Below are positions 24,510 to 38,285 of a stretch of DNA of 64,000 nt, in pieces. Numbering within the stretch: position 1 is the stretch's first letter; every line of letters starts with the position of its first letter. The DNA is from Nissolia schottii (Eukaryota; Streptophyta; Magnoliopsida; Fabales; Fabaceae): positions 207,919 through 271,918 of the forward strand of contig QANU01010637.1 in assembly GCA_003254905.1 (NCBI GenBank). Direction: 5' to 3'. Position numbers and translations under genes: made by a program. A model generated the notes under the pieces. It had not been told where the DNA came from, did no database searches, and was given only the letters and a program-made list of their open reading frames with translations.

Positions 24510-25209
24510 AGCCAATATTCTGATTGGATACTCAAATTTTGTATGTACCCCAAAGAGGAACATTAGACCTATCAATGTGGCTTACTGCATTTGGCAAAGA
24601 ATGTTGACAACTTTAGACATATTTTTAAATTTGTTTGAATTCTTCATTTTTATTTTTAAGCATACATTTTTGTTTTGATAGTGAATGTTGAGAACTTTAT
24701 GCTTGAGATGCTTCACAATTAAATTAAGATGCCCGACACAAATGTTATAATGATTAGGATTTTGGTTCTTTAGCATTTATGGAGACCCTGCCTCATAAGA
24801 CAAAAATGGAGATGGATTTATCTGAAAAAAGTAATCACCTCACTCTAGTCTTCATATAAAGGTTTTAGCAGCAAACTTAAGATAATTTCTTCATAGTCTT
24901 CTCATTCCTTGATGGCAATGCTGAAGGACTTTGGGAAAGTTCTAGTTCTTTCTGCTCGTCTTAGTATTGAGGTGGAATTTCTTGAAAATTTTCCCCCTTC
25001 TTGTGATGTGATCTTGTGACTTTTTTGCATAGACGCTTTGATGTACCTTTTCTTGCTCTTCGGCCTTTGTGGCTAGTTTGAGCCTTTTTCTTAGTGTAAA
25101 CTCTGGCGTGAGAGTGTTTTTGCAAGTATACCCTTCTCTCGTTGCTGCTGCACAAGGAGAGTTGAGATGACCAACCTTTTGCACACACATTCAGGTATAA
25201 TCACCTTTT
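24510..25209. other. Intergenic, no gene seen
   Basis: Short minus-strand open frames overlap each other without domain similarity. If the F-box pseudogene once had its F-box domain here, it is no longer recognisable. Confidence 0.45.
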
Positions 25210-25860
25210 CTTGAGTTATGGCTAATACAATGATTATGATCCAAACCGGGCATCAAGAACCCTTCACCTTCTTGAGTATGAGTCTGATAAGGTTGACTAC
25301 AAAGATAACTGGATTTGTAGCTATGTGGACAACCTTTTGAAACCCAATCGCAACACGCACATGAAGCTTGAGCCTAAGTTTAAGCTTCCTCTCCGTGTTA
25401 TGGACGAAAGAAATGAGTCCAAGAATGGAGGGAGGGGGTTTTGCCGTGGCGAATTCCTGTAATGGTTTTCTTTGCTTGTGTGATCCAAGGGATGGAAACC
25501 CTTTAATTGTTTGCAACCCAATAACAGGCAAGTTCATGAGAATCCCAAGGCTCTCTTTACCCAATACACCATTATGGTAGCATTAACGCTTTCTCAATTT
25601 GGGTGATGGAGAAATATGGTATTGGAGGATCATGGTCATTCAAATGTTGTGTCCATGGCCATTCTTTTAAGCCCCCATCAAAGGAAAAACATCTGTATTG
25701 TTGCATTATTCCAGGGGGGGTGCTATGTCTGCTATGATTCTTGAAACCAAGCACACAAGATTTTAAAGGCACCTTCCGAGCATTCCTAGTCTCATCTCAC
25801 TTAAGGATGCTGTTAGTAATGGAGCCAGTGTAAAGGTATTGAATGTCTACTCAGGGTAAG
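25210..25860 (+). pseudogene. F-box-associated (FBA type-3) domain pseudogene
   Basis: Fragments of one protein are spread over different frames. They are RTLHLLEYESDKVDYKDN and MKLEPKFKLPLRV (from about 25240), then after a frameshift GGGFAVANSCNGFLCLCDPR and PLIVCNPITGKFMRIPR (25410-25560), then FSIWVMEKYG (about 25590), then HLPSIPSLISLKDAVSNGAS and VKVLNVYSG ending at a stop (25770-25858). The NSCNGFLCLCD and VCNPITGKF motifs are diagnostic of F-box proteins of the At3g07870 type. The N-terminal F-box is missing and at least two frameshifts plus an in-frame stop are visible, so no functional adaptor can be made. Confidence 0.75.
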
Positions 25861-26693
25861 GATGTAGGTTCCAATATTTTATTTGAATGTATGATTCTAA
25901 TGTTGCCTTTAAAATCATAGCTATGTTGTTACTATGTATCTTCTTTTTATATATATATTGTGTATCGATGGAGAAGGAGAATATCAACAATTGCCATAAT
26001 TATTTAGTTCTAAGAATAGTAAAAGTAGATCCCAGAAAAACCAGCATCCCTTTTCAACCTTAGCCACATTAATAACTAGTGAGTGCTATACTCCAACCTA
26101 AAGTGTTATGGCAATTAGTTTAATCAGTGTGTGCTGCATTGAAATTGCAGGAATGAAATGGAGATCTCTTGGCTGAAGAGGATGTTGACTAAGAAAATTT
26201 CTACTCTTCGTTGTTTGATGACTGATGACGAAGAATCCAGTGAAGACGAAAGATCACACCTAAGAATTTACATAAAATTTGTTGGTATAGCTACATTGTG
26301 ATTTTTGGAAATATATATGGTGTTTACTACAAGAATGGATTCATGGTGTATTTTTTCAATTCTAGTCTTTTAGATATTTCTATGTTCTATCCACTAGTGA
26401 TGGTGGTGTTGCCTAACTTGCTCCTTTTTTTGGTATAGGCAAAAATGGTAGATTGATGTGTAGCAATATTACTAGATAGAACAATACTGTGATAAATTCA
26501 ACAATATACAATCTCCCATTTAAGGGTTGAAAAGAATGAATTTCCATGATAAAGAATTTCATACCTATGGAGAGTTTGTGTGATCAAGGAGCCAAAAACT
26601 TAAGCAGACTTCAATAGTGGTTCAAGGAAGAAAAAACCAATTATAGACAATGATGAATGTTAGTGGTTAAAAGGCTGTGATCAGAAACAACCA
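25861..26693. other. Intergenic between F-box relic and receptor kinase
   Basis: A small open stretch near 26155-26280 (NEMEISWLKRMLTKKISTLR) follows an acceptor-like ttgcag and could be a last exon of the F-box relic, but it has no recognisable motif. The remainder is AT-rich. Confidence 0.35.
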
Positions 26694-29600
26694 CTACCTT
26701 ATTGATGAAAGATCATCAAAGACTGTTTTGATGTCAGGCCTCTCTGATGCATGAAGGATACATCTAAGAGCCACCTTCAACATTTCATCGAGAATTCTTG
26801 ATGGTCTTTCCTCGCCACTGTGCTTGTCCATGAGATACCTATCGAAGCACTGGCTAGAGTGGTTTTCTTTCACCAAGAACCTCGCCCAATCGGTCAGGTC
26901 AACCACCCTAGGGATCCCGGAAACTATTTCTCCCGAGTTTCTTCCAGTAAGAAGCTCTAACAAGATGACTCCAAATGCATACACATCACTCTTCAAGGAA
27001 GGGCATGGCTTGCTTGATCTGGCGAACTCGGGAGGCCTGTAGCCGAGCGCGCCGGCATTCAGAACTTGCTCGGAAGTGCCGGCAGCTGTTAGTATCCTGT
27101 GCAGGCTGTAATCGGTGAGCAGGACATTTCGGTTGGGATTTTCTAGTAGAATGTTTGTGGATTTGAGATTGCCATGAGGTATGGCCTTCTCGTTGTGTAG
27201 GTAGTGCAGACACTGCGCCACTTCTACGGCTGCCCTGAGCCTTTCATCAAGAGACAAGGGATTGAGATTTCTTTTATCCGCCTCTGCAGGAAAAAAATTG
27301 AAGCAATTAAGTAAAACTGAAGCAATTAAGTAAAACTGGTTCCATGCATTTGAAACAAGTTTATAAGGCTTCAAAATTCAGCTCAGCTTAGAGCCACTTA
27401 GAACGGAAAAATCTTCCAATCTTAGTTAAGACACCAAGCCATTATCTTAGCATCTTTGAACAAATTGACTTTTAAAAAGCAAAATAAGTTTTACCATGTC
27501 TTCAGAAATGCATTCCAGTGAATGTAAATTTTGAGAACACCTCATATTTTTTCACATAAAGTCCAAGTCATCCAGTAGATTCAGATAAAATATCTGCTTC
27601 AAAGTAAATATCGAAAAATAACTTTTCTATCTTTAATGACCTTGATACTTAACATCTTGAAAGAGCTTCATGCATTCAAAATTAGAGAAAACACATTCTA
27701 TGTGGTTGATCAACCTTCACACACAAGAATATCAGAAGTATTAAAACCATATAAGCCAAGGTTTCGTGCAGAAATCATAATCTTACCATGGAGATAAATG
27801 TCCAAAGATTGTGCATTCACGAAATTTGTTACAATCAATCTCTCGTGCTCCTTCGGGCCCAAGTAGTAACCCTGAATGGAAACCAGACTCGGATGCTTGA
27901 TGGTTCCAAGTTTCTTTACTTCCCTCGCAAACTCCTTTTTCCCTTTAGTTATTCCTTCCCTCAACCATTTGACAGCTAACACATGACCAGAGTCTAGTGT
28001 AGCCTTGTAGAGTGTTCCATGACAACTCCGGCCAATAAGTTCTGCCGGAGCACATGAAAGTTCTTCCACAGTTAGCGCCAACAACCCATCGAATATATTC
28101 AAGTCCCCAACTAGTTTATCAGGGGAGGATACTTTAAGGGCACCAGTATTCTCGAACTGATGGCTTTTAGAAGATGAAGGATTCGAAGCCGACAAAATGG
28201 ACATTTGAGAAGGCATTCCTTCCTCAATCTTCGCAAATTCAGGTTGGCAAAGATCTTTCGGCTCACCAGCAGATTCCAACTGGGAAGATGCTGAAAAACT
28301 CCCTTGGGCAATGCCTCTTGTTACATTTTGTTTAGAAGTCCTTTCTTTGTGCCGGTGAACCATATAATAAATCATTATACCCACAAAGGCCATCACAAGA
28401 GCACCAGTAACCAAACTTGCAATCAAGACCCTCCTAAATGCAGATTTATGTGACTGATGTTGTCTCAAAGCTAGGTTGGGAGAACCTTTTGGTGATGATG
28501 GCGATTTTGGAAATATCAGCAAACTATTTCCTGGATGAAATGCCGATTCAGGAAACTGCATTAAGGTGTCCGGTACAGCACCAGAAAGATTATTGAAGGA
28601 CACGTTAAATTCTCTCAATTCATCTGGAAGGTCATTGGGAATAGTACCTTCCAATTTGTTGTCGCACACATTAAGATAAGCCAAATTATGAAACTTACTT
28701 AGTTTCGAAGGAAGACCCCCGCTCAAGTTGTTGTGTGAAAGATCAAGAGACACCAGGCTAAAATTTTCACCCGAAACTAGTGGATTACTAGGAACTTCTT
28801 GTAGTTGAATAGGAATTGGTCCGGAAAACTTATTGTTTGAGAGGTTAAGATTAGTCAACTTGGTTGAGGTGAAAAAGGTAGGTAGGAGGAACCCAGAAAG
28901 CTGGTTGAGGCTAAGATCAATCTCATTTAGTTCCGGGTATGTTCCCAAGACCAGTGGGAGAAATCCCTCCAATGAGTTATTTGATACCTTAAGTGCAGTT
29001 AACCTTAGAAATTGAGTAGTTTCATTTGGCAGCATTCCTGTCAATGAGTTCGAACTTAGCTTAATAACTTCCACATAGTTACCCCAATACCGGATCGTTG
29101 ACAAATTGCCTGAGAGCATATTATTACTCAAATCTATGATGGCACAGTGGCCGACCTTGAAAGGTAAGGGCCCTGACAATTTGTTCGAAGACATATTAAG
29201 CTTCCTTAGAGTGACAGAGGTAATACTTCCTATAGTACCTGCAAAGAAGAACAAATCAGTTCACGAAACTCATTGAATAACTCTAATATTTTGATGAATC
29301 CGTGTCATATGTAATTTTATAAATGTAGCATACTTTAGGAAGATAATTGACATTACTTTCCCTTATGATAGCAACAAAAGGGTATATACATAAATATGAA
29401 AAATGGACAAGTTCCAATTAATTTGAAGAAAGAATGCAATTACAATTTATATAGAAAACAAGCAAATGTACCTTCAATTTGGTTTTGACTGAGGTCCAGT
29501 TCAGACAACATCATCGAACTCTCCTTCAATAGAGCTTCTGGTAGCGAACCTGACAACTGGTTGCATCCGAGTCGAAGAATATGCAGCGATACCACAAGCG

Positions 29601-30369
29601 AGAAGGACGGTATGTTACCGACTAACTGATTGTTACTAGCATCAAAGACCTCTAAACTGTCAAGGTACGGGATACCATCATGAGCAAATAGCTCGCCAAT
29701 CAAGGAATTGTGGCTAACATTTAAGTATCGAATCGATGAGAGAAAGGAGTCGTCTCCGAGTCCCAAATCCAGAGTTCCGGAAAACCTATTGCTGCTTAAG
29801 TCAACATGCACCACACTCCCCATCTGAGAAAAGATATGCATAATATCCCCAGAAAATTTATTAGTATGCAAATCTAAATACTTCAACTGCCTGAGCTTGC
29901 GGAACCCGATAGGAAGAGTACCTTCAAACTCATTTGAGGAAAGATTCAGGTACACTAAGTTCCGCAATTCAGCCAAGTTAGAGGGCAACAATCCATTAAA
30001 TTTGTTGAGGGACAAGTCAAGAAACTCGAGCGATTCCACCGAACCGATTAGCAAGATACTTCCTATGAATTGGTTGTTCGCAACCGACAAGTTGCGAAGC
30101 ATCTTAAGGCCGCTGATAGCAGGGAAATTAAACTCCCCCTCCAACCTGGCATTATCCAGAATGATTGATACAACATTGCCCTTGCTACAAGATACCCCAT
30201 ACCAGTTCTGAGGACAACCATCAGAATCTAAAGACTTGGAAACCCAAGAATCGAGGACTAGTCCAAAAGGGTCACTCTGAATGCTCTTCTTGAGTTCAAG
30301 GAGTGCATCAATATCTGAATTACCTAATGCAGCAGCCACAAACAATAACATCAAACAGATGGTCTGCAT
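26694..30369 (-). CDS. LRR receptor-like protein with pseudokinase domain (At2g27060/At5g10020 type), three exons, 979 aa
   Basis: The exons on the minus strand are 30369-29472, 29238-27787 and 27283-26694, all with GT-AG junctions in phase 1. A signal peptide (MQTICLMLLFVAAALG) precedes an LRR N-cap (ALLELKKSIQSDPFG, then CPQNWYGVSC). Many leucine-rich repeats run to about residue 520 (for example LRNLVYLNLSSNEFEGTLP). A membrane helix lies at about 571-592, then a Ser-rich juxtamembrane region and a kinase-like domain from about 690. The ATP-binding lysine is kept (AVKWL), but the catalytic loop is HGNLKSTN instead of HRDLKxxN, and the metal site is DYS instead of DFG. Hence a catalytically impaired pseudokinase is expected. 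The related Arabidopsis At5g10020 (SIRK1) is a plasma-membrane signalling receptor. The ligand is unknown here. Confidence 0.94.
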
Positions 30370-31480
30370 GTCTTTCCCACACTAGCTCCTGCTCCAAGCA
30401 TCAACAAAAACAACACATAAAATATATATATATGAGGTACAAGAACACAATATGGGGCAATGCTTATTTTCAACCCCAAATACAATTCCATTTGCAACCT
30501 CGGTTCTCGTCACAAGCCCACTTAATGTGATGAATCAACATAAATGATAATGAATTAAAAGATTAAATTGACTTATGACTTACAATTTCAAGAATCAGAA
30601 AGTCAGTTTTTGTATCTCAGGCACCAAACTAACTTGCCCTTGCACTTTCAAGGACCAAAATAAGCATTACCCTCAACCAAAATATGAGTGCCAAATATCA
30701 ATTTTAGGACAAATAATTCTACAATGTAATGCAAATACATTCAAAGGCTAAAATGCCAACAATGCAGCCAGAATATCACTCTTTGTTTCAACAATGACTA
30801 ATCTCAATTACAAAAAAGAAAAAAGAAAAATTTATAAACTTTTACTCCTTCAGCTTTCAATAACCAAGCTCGTCACTGACCAATGTGACGAAAAAGCTAC
30901 TTTCCAACACATGCTCCACATTCATAATTAAAAAAGGAATTTTAAGAAAAGGAATGGCAATGATGCATTCTTACCTCTTAATTGAGAAGCAGAACAGTTG
31001 AACAATGAAGCATGTAAAGCTTATCTTTTTCCAAACAACAGCATCAACAATGCAAAGAACAAGCTCATAAGAAACAACAGAACCCCATTAAAATTCTACT
31101 AGACTTTGCTGAAAAAAAAAATTCTTTTTTAGTATAGAAAGTCATAAATCTGAGCTAGGAAGTGAGTGACTGTACAATGCAGTGTGAGGAAGGAAATGTG
31201 GGCAACAAAAGATTAATGGGAATTTGGTGAGAGAGAGAGAAAGAGAAAGAGTCAGCAGAATGCATTGGTAGAAGACACAGAAGAAGAAGAGTAGGAGAGA
31301 ATGGAGGCAATAACTGAGGGAAAAGGGTAGGTGGGTTGATTTGTAAATCATGAAATGTAATTAGCACAAACAACAACAAAAAAAAGAAGAAAGAAAAATA
31401 AAAATAAAAGAGAGAGAGAGAGAGAGAGAGAGAGGCTTCTGAGACACACTTTTCAAGACAGCTTCTTCCTCTGCTTGTTC
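30370..31480 (-). promoter_or_regulatory. Predicted 5' UTR, leader intron and GA/CT-rich promoter of the LRR pseudokinase
   Basis: On the minus strand a donor GAG/GTAAGA (GT at 30974-30973) and an acceptor GAGCAG (AG at 30390-30389) frame a predicted leader intron of 586 bp, 19 bases before the start codon. Upstream exon sequence contains a CT microsatellite (GA on the plus strand, 31409-31433), common in plant leaders. The transcription start is probably near 31440-31480 but is not fixed. Confidence 0.55.
31409..31433. repeat. (GA)n microsatellite
   Basis: About twelve uninterrupted GA units lie in the presumed leader of the LRR pseudokinase gene. Confidence 0.9.
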
Positions 31481-31489
31481 CCATATACA

Positions 31490-34400
31490 TAGTAAATATT
31501 ATATATTATAGTATGATTATTATTATTTGCACTCATATTATATAGAATATTGTGTCGACTAATATATTATTTACTTATTTGGGTGATTTATTTAACGATA
31601 AATAATATATATATCATAACAATTTTTCACCTAACATAAGTATAAATAATATTTATCTTATTTTAAAGATTAACTTTTAATATACATTTGTGACTTTTAA
31701 AGTATCAAATGAAAGACCCAATCACTTTTATTGACCCACGACTTAGTGTTGCAGTACCACCATTGACTTGGTTATATATTTTAACAGCAATTTTTGTTTG
31801 TTTTTTTGTACTTTAATCTTTCAAAGCATCCCAATGCAAAAGCGTGTGTACTGCCACTTCCATCCGTGGAAAGTGGGATGTAAAAGTACCTTAGAAGCTC
31901 CACCTGCTACTAAATTTCTTTATGTGATTGCATAATGAGTTGGAATTTCACGGCGGTCATTTTTCTCCTGAAAATGATTGTGTTTTCCCAACTACATCTT
32001 TTTTTCCTTAGCTTACTCCTTTTTAATTCGATAATTGAGGTACAACTTCACATTCGTTTTGTTAAGATTGTTAGTATTAGTTAAGTTTGTTCTAAAATTA
32101 TAAAAAAAATATCAAATCCTATATTGAAGTTGCTCAAAGTTGATTAAATTAGTCATTTAACGTTGATCAAGTCAATCTCTCACGTAACATTAATTTAATC
32201 GATTTTTGAAAATCTTAAAAGCAAACTTGGTACTTTCCATAATTTGGTCACAAACTTGAACAACAGTGCAAACTTTGGTGATAAATTTAAAGATTTATTC
32301 TTTTTAATTTTGACTCGATTCAAAAAAAAAAAGTGACAATAATGTTCTTAATGCATTTAATTATATTTTCAAATGAACATTTAACTAAATTTGGTCTAAC
32401 TAATTCATAATCAAATTTAATTGTACCTAAATTTGTATCAATCAAATAGCCTTTTATCAAGTTGATGATTTAATTGCAAATGAACGATTGTTTCGGCATC
32501 ACTTGAGGTGAGAGTTCAAGATTCGATGAATATTATCATCTCTTTATTGTCTTAGCTAAAGAAAAGTTGATGGTTCTATTGTAAGTCATTGAGGCTAATA
32601 ATAATTTAATGAAAGAAAAATAGAGCTCCTTATACATTAAAAAAAAAAATTTAACTTCTTATTTTATTCCTTCAAATGTTAAGTATCATCATTTATTAAA
32701 ATATAAATTAATATACATATTCCAAACAAATTTCATAAAATAAATCTCTCCTAACAAAGAATGGATAAACTTGACAAAACAAGACTTTCCATCAAGTTTA
32801 AGCACATTCATGGGGTATAGCTTAAAAAAGAAAAACAACAGAAAAGTGTGGTGGCCTTGCCCAAACAACAAGAGGGAGAGAGAGAGAGAGGGGTTTGCAG
32901 TGGAGGAATCTTGTTACAATAGGCAAGCACATGGAGGAGACAAGGACACCCTAAAATAAAAAATGTTATACTATGGTGAAAATGCAAATAACATAAATCA
33001 TGCAACTTATCCTATGTGTGCCTAAAACAATATCACTTTTCCCATTGCTTAGATGATGAAAAGAATATATGGAAAGAAATAAAATAAAATAAAAAGTAAA
33101 AAAAAAAATATTCGTTTTCTTCTATGGTTTGGACGAAGAGAATAAATATTTCTAAAATTTTGAACTTGGTATCATTTTAATTCTAAAAAAACATTAACAT
33201 TAAGTTAGTCTTAAAAAAATTGACATCGATTTAATCTTAACATTTTGATTTTCGATATTAATTTATTCTTATAATGAGCCAATAGGATTCTTAAGTTCAA
33301 ACCTTATTGGATGTAATTTCAGAAGTTAAAAAAAATCTTATACTAATGATTCTTTACATAAAATAATTTGTTATATCATTAAACATCAGTAAAAGACTAA
33401 ATTGGCATTAAAATTTAAAATATTTAGATTAAATTAATGTGAACTTCAAAATATTACGACTAAAAAAGATATCCATTTCTCTTGCTTAATTGAAGTTATT
33501 AATTTACTGAATTTTTATCTCATCTATTTAATCTAAACACTATGGACTGTAACACCAATTTTAAAGACAATGCGGAAAAAAAAAAAAAAACTTTGCTATG
33601 ACAAAAATATGATGATAGCTATCTTTGAGGGTGCCCGACATCATATAATAAGTTGTCACTCATCCACCACATATAGCTATTGTCATTCTCCAACACTTCT
33701 TTTAATGTCTTTTTTTTTTTTTTAATCCTTTTAAGTTTTTCTTCACTTTAGCTTCTTCGTATGGTTAGTTCATTAGACATATCTAGACGCTTTATTTATA
33801 CTTTGGTTCCCAAGACCGTTTTGTATTTATTTTTCCTTTTTAAAAAAAGGGATTTGCATTTTGTTTTCCTGTAATGAATAGATACACCTTATTTTATCTT
33901 TAATTAAAATAAAATTGAAACTAGTTTAATTACAAAATATGAAATTGGGATACATCATCATGATCTAAAAGGCCCATATTAGTGTGTTTACAAAAAACTA
34001 AAAACTGAAAGATGTTTTTAAGAAGGTATTGGACTTTTACTTTTTGGGTCGGCATTGGATGGGAAGCATAAAAAGAAAATGAGAATTAGGGTCAATTTAA
34101 CCCCAAGCTTCAGCCTTTCATCTTTCTGTGAAAAGGTTTAAATTGGGCCAGACTGCTTTAATGGCTATGTGGGCCATGAAAGTCATAATAAATGAATGAA
34201 TGAATGAATGAAATGCCTACATAACTGAAATGGGCCCATTCCTTTGACGACAATTAGAACACCAAGCATTAAATCTGGCTCATCCCCCCCCCCCCATTCA
34301 TTTTGAAAAAAAAAATTATCTCATATATCATGAAGTCTTATGTTAGATATATTTTTTTAATCATATAATATAGAGTTATATTTTAATTTTATGTAATAAA

Positions 34401-37400
34401 ATATTATTATTTATGTCACTCAGAACATATTCAATATAACAATTTTTTTTGTTGAAATTCAAAATTTTAGGTGGATTTGGTATTGACCATCTTTCTATGA
34501 TCAGAGCATAAACGTTTACAGAAATATTTACAAATTACTTATCAAAGTAATTCTCACATTGATATAGTATAAATCAAGCTCACATCTTTTTAGAATATGA
34601 GCTCAATATTCCTTATTATCTATATCAATTATCTTTTTGGAATGTATGATGGTACAATAATGTTTCTAGAAATAGTGTTGTGATATGGATATGGTCCAAA
34701 AGAACATCATATACAGCATTGCAACTTGCAAGGCTTCACAATAAAGCTCCATTATTCATTATGCATTTAATTTAATAAGAGTGATGTTGACACCAAAATT
34801 TCTAATACCTACCCTAAAAATTCAAAATGTTTTTATTTTCCTTGTTTTTTCCCCCAAATATAGTAGGTGTAGGTTAATTATTGTACTATAGTTTTTTAGC
34901 TAGATGTATCCTTATCCATTTAATAAGGGTTGTGCCATGTCCAATCCTTAGTGTGAGCTGCGTACGAATGAAAAGCAGTTAATCAATTTTAAGAGTAACG
35001 AGTTAAAACATTTGACTTTAGCAAGAATTAAGGACTACTTAACCCATTGATACGATGTTAGTATTATATGAGTTAAATAATTAATTAGAGTGTACTAGAA
35101 TTTAAAAAAAAAATATACATATCAAAAGTAATATATATTAATACCTTTTCACAAACATTTGGCTCCTTATTCGAAGTTATATATGCGTTTGACTCAACAG
35201 GCTCATTACTTTAACTAAGGACGAGCTTAGAAAAATTGAACCGAATTGAAAAATTAGCAAGTCATGAATTAAGAAACAATCCAGTCAAGCGTAGATTGCT
35301 ATAATCTCAGCTTGACTTTGTTTCCAAGCATACCTTTGTTTTTTCTTTTTTTAAGTTCTATTTAAATACTTGTTTAATTTAAAATAGTACTTAAACAAAA
35401 AAAAAACCCAAATGGACTCATAATATTGATCCATGGTTAAAGGGAAATTTGATATGTACTCTCAATCAATACTGGTGAGCACGTCCTTCCTCCTTTTCAT
35501 AAGATTGAATGCTTTGTGAACCCGTCTAGCTATGGCTATGGTGGCAGGCATGCTTCACTCACTCTTTGTTAGCTCGTATCTTCAGCTGCGGTGTCCTTAC
35601 CTTCATGGTGTTATGCATGTGATTCAAGAGTTGTTGCGTCGCAATTGGGATGTTGCTAAGGACATTAACTAATCTTAGTTTGTCTTCTATAAATTAAAGA
35701 CTAATATTCTTGAGGAATGGCTAATGAATGGGTTATGCTAACGGCAAATGCAATTAGAGAAAAGATATTTAAACTGTGAAAATCTTATATTTATCTAACA
35801 TAATGTGAGAATCTCAATCGATCAACAATTTCAGTCAGATTTCAGATCACGCATCCGTAATAAGAAAAAATTGACAAGTCTTCTTTACACTCTTGTATAT
35901 TCAATTATGCATTTGAATTTATAATTTTTTCCCGTCCTTCATCTTCAAATTGAAACATGAGATCACTTGAGAGAGAGAGAAGAGAATTGAGAACATGGAA
36001 AGCCAAAAATCACGGAGTTACATTGCATTTGTACTATTTGTATTTGGCTACTACTATTTGCATTTTGCATAATAATAATAATGTAATGTAAGGCATCAAA
36101 GAGAGAGTATTTTGGGATTGGGGAACCTCAACAAGACGGCGCTCTCTACCATAAAAGTGTGTCGGTGGGTCACCCTTTGCAGAGAATGGATTCTTTCGTG
36201 TTCTCTCTTTCGTGCTTGAAAATGTTAAGCGGGAGGAAGACAGATTTTGAATAAGCAAAGTCATGTTAAGTATAATAGAGTCTAATTTAAATATTTATGT
36301 CTTTTTTTTCTTATAATATGATTAAACATGATCATATTTATCACAAGTGGATTCATTCCCCACTTTCATACCATTTCATGTCCTTCAATCACCTAATATT
36401 TTGCCACCACTTTAACTTTGGAATCCACCGCCATCATCCCCCACTAAAACATTATTCTATTGGGTTTTTCCAACTAGTAGTGACTTTTCTTTCCCTCCTC
36501 CTAGAAGACAACCATGTTTAAATGTTGTCAAATATTTAAAAATAAGCGATTCTCTAAATTAAGATTTGAACAATAAGTCATCACGTTACAGTGAACTAAT
36601 CCTTTTATCATTAAACTATTGGTAATGTGACTTTGGTTAACAAATTAGGAGAGAAAATTAATTAAAGAGAATGCATCTTTAATTTTAACCTTTTCTAATT
36701 TTTTAATGCATTAAATATATTAAGATTTTTAAAACTTCTAATTTTTAATTTCTTAGCGGGGACCTATTAAAGAAACTCATACTCTATACATTTTACCCAA
36801 AAAAAAAAACTTTATACATAATATTCATAACTACTAACTACTGACAATTAAAGGGTCAAACTAACTTCAATCTCAGTATCATGCACTCAAATGTGTAATC
36901 ATCATAAGACTTGTATATAATATATATACTTAATTAATCATAATATTATTTTAAGTTTAAAGGACTAATTTAATTTAGTAAAGTGTTAGAGAGACTCACT
37001 TAATTTAAATTTTATAGATTTATCAATTAATTCATTTATATTTTAAGAACTAATTTAACTAATTATATCTGATGATAATTTTAAGAACTAAAATTATAAA
37101 TTTTTTAAATTTTATGAACTAAAATGACTCACATATATAATTTTAGGGATTAAAGCAATAATTATCTGCTTAGAAGCTAGCAGGTACCCTAACTTCTTCA
37201 CAGGTACTGCCAACTAAATGACTGATTCTAATAGCAGGGGAAACAATAAATAAAAGTGTGACAGAGGGATTTATTTCTTAATTTTCAACAATATTATTAT
37301 TTATCTATTCTTAGATTCTTTTCCTTCTTAACATGATTGGGACACATTCTCCTGTCATTTAGAATACTACCATCTTAAAAATAATATTAACAAAAAAAAG

Positions 37401-38285
37401 TTAAGATTAAAACAAAACAGTTTGTCCTATTTAATATTTTATAATAGTCTCGAATTGCCTGGAAGCATTTGATGGGAATATGCCGTCCGTGATAATTAAA
37501 TAATATTGTATTAACGAAAGGGACGTGACTAAATCAATGTGCAAGTTTTGTTTGAGAGTAGACTTTTTGTTTTTGGTTTCTGAAGTTATACGTGTACACT
37601 GCATCTTACAAGATGAAGAAAGTGAAAATTATTATACTAAATAGTAATTTGAGTGTACGTATAATATACTGCAGAATATATGTTTATTTGACCAGCTTTG
37701 CTGGCATCTTAATTTAATTTTTGGAGAGAAATATTAAATTTACAAATTTTGTTAAGACATTGTATTGACTTATAATATTTCATTTATAATTGAATAGAAT
37801 TTAATAATATCCACATTTTAGTGAGGATGTGATAGAATATGAATTGGTAAGATATTTTATATAAAATAAGTGTAAATAATAACTTAATTTTAAAGCATTT
37901 CAAGCATAAGCATTTTTTTAGGGCTTCTAGATTTATTCTGCTGTGCCATCTCTCCCGTCCTCTTATTCTCTTTTTCTTAGTTCAATATTATCATTATTAT
38001 TATTTTAACATTTTCTAGTTGAATAGTATTATAGGACCAAAGTATCTTTTCCGCCATTCTTTTTAAAAAGAATAATTTATTTCAATTCCATTTGTTACTT
38101 TTTCTAGATACCCTTCAGTTGCAACAGAATATAATTGAAAAAGTAGGCTACCTTAGGGGGCATTGGTGGATTGCAACTTGCATAATTATGGTGCTATATA
38201 TACTAAACAAATTAAGTTCACATTCTTTGGTTTTTCCTCTTACCTTTTCTAGAAGGTATTTCCGAAAGTATACCTTTTCTATTAG
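31490..38285. other. Long intergenic AT-rich stretch, no gene seen
   Basis: Open frames are short and featureless. A slightly GC-richer patch at 35460-35700 reads with stops (VIQELLRRNWDVAKDIN) and may be a retroelement relic. A (GAGA) run lies near 32875-32890 and a (AATG) run at 34191-34211. No RNA gene was seen. Confidence 0.5.
34191..34211. repeat. (AATG)n microsatellite
   Basis: Five tandem aatg units are followed by a partial one. Confidence 0.85.

Noticed and set aside
32511..32530. tRNA B-box-like word (gttcaagattcgatg)
   Set aside because: No A box, acceptor stem or cloverleaf could be formed around it.
35460..35700. Possible RNase H-like retroelement fragment (VIQELLRRNWDV)
   Set aside because: The resemblance is short and followed by stops, too weak to call a coding relic.
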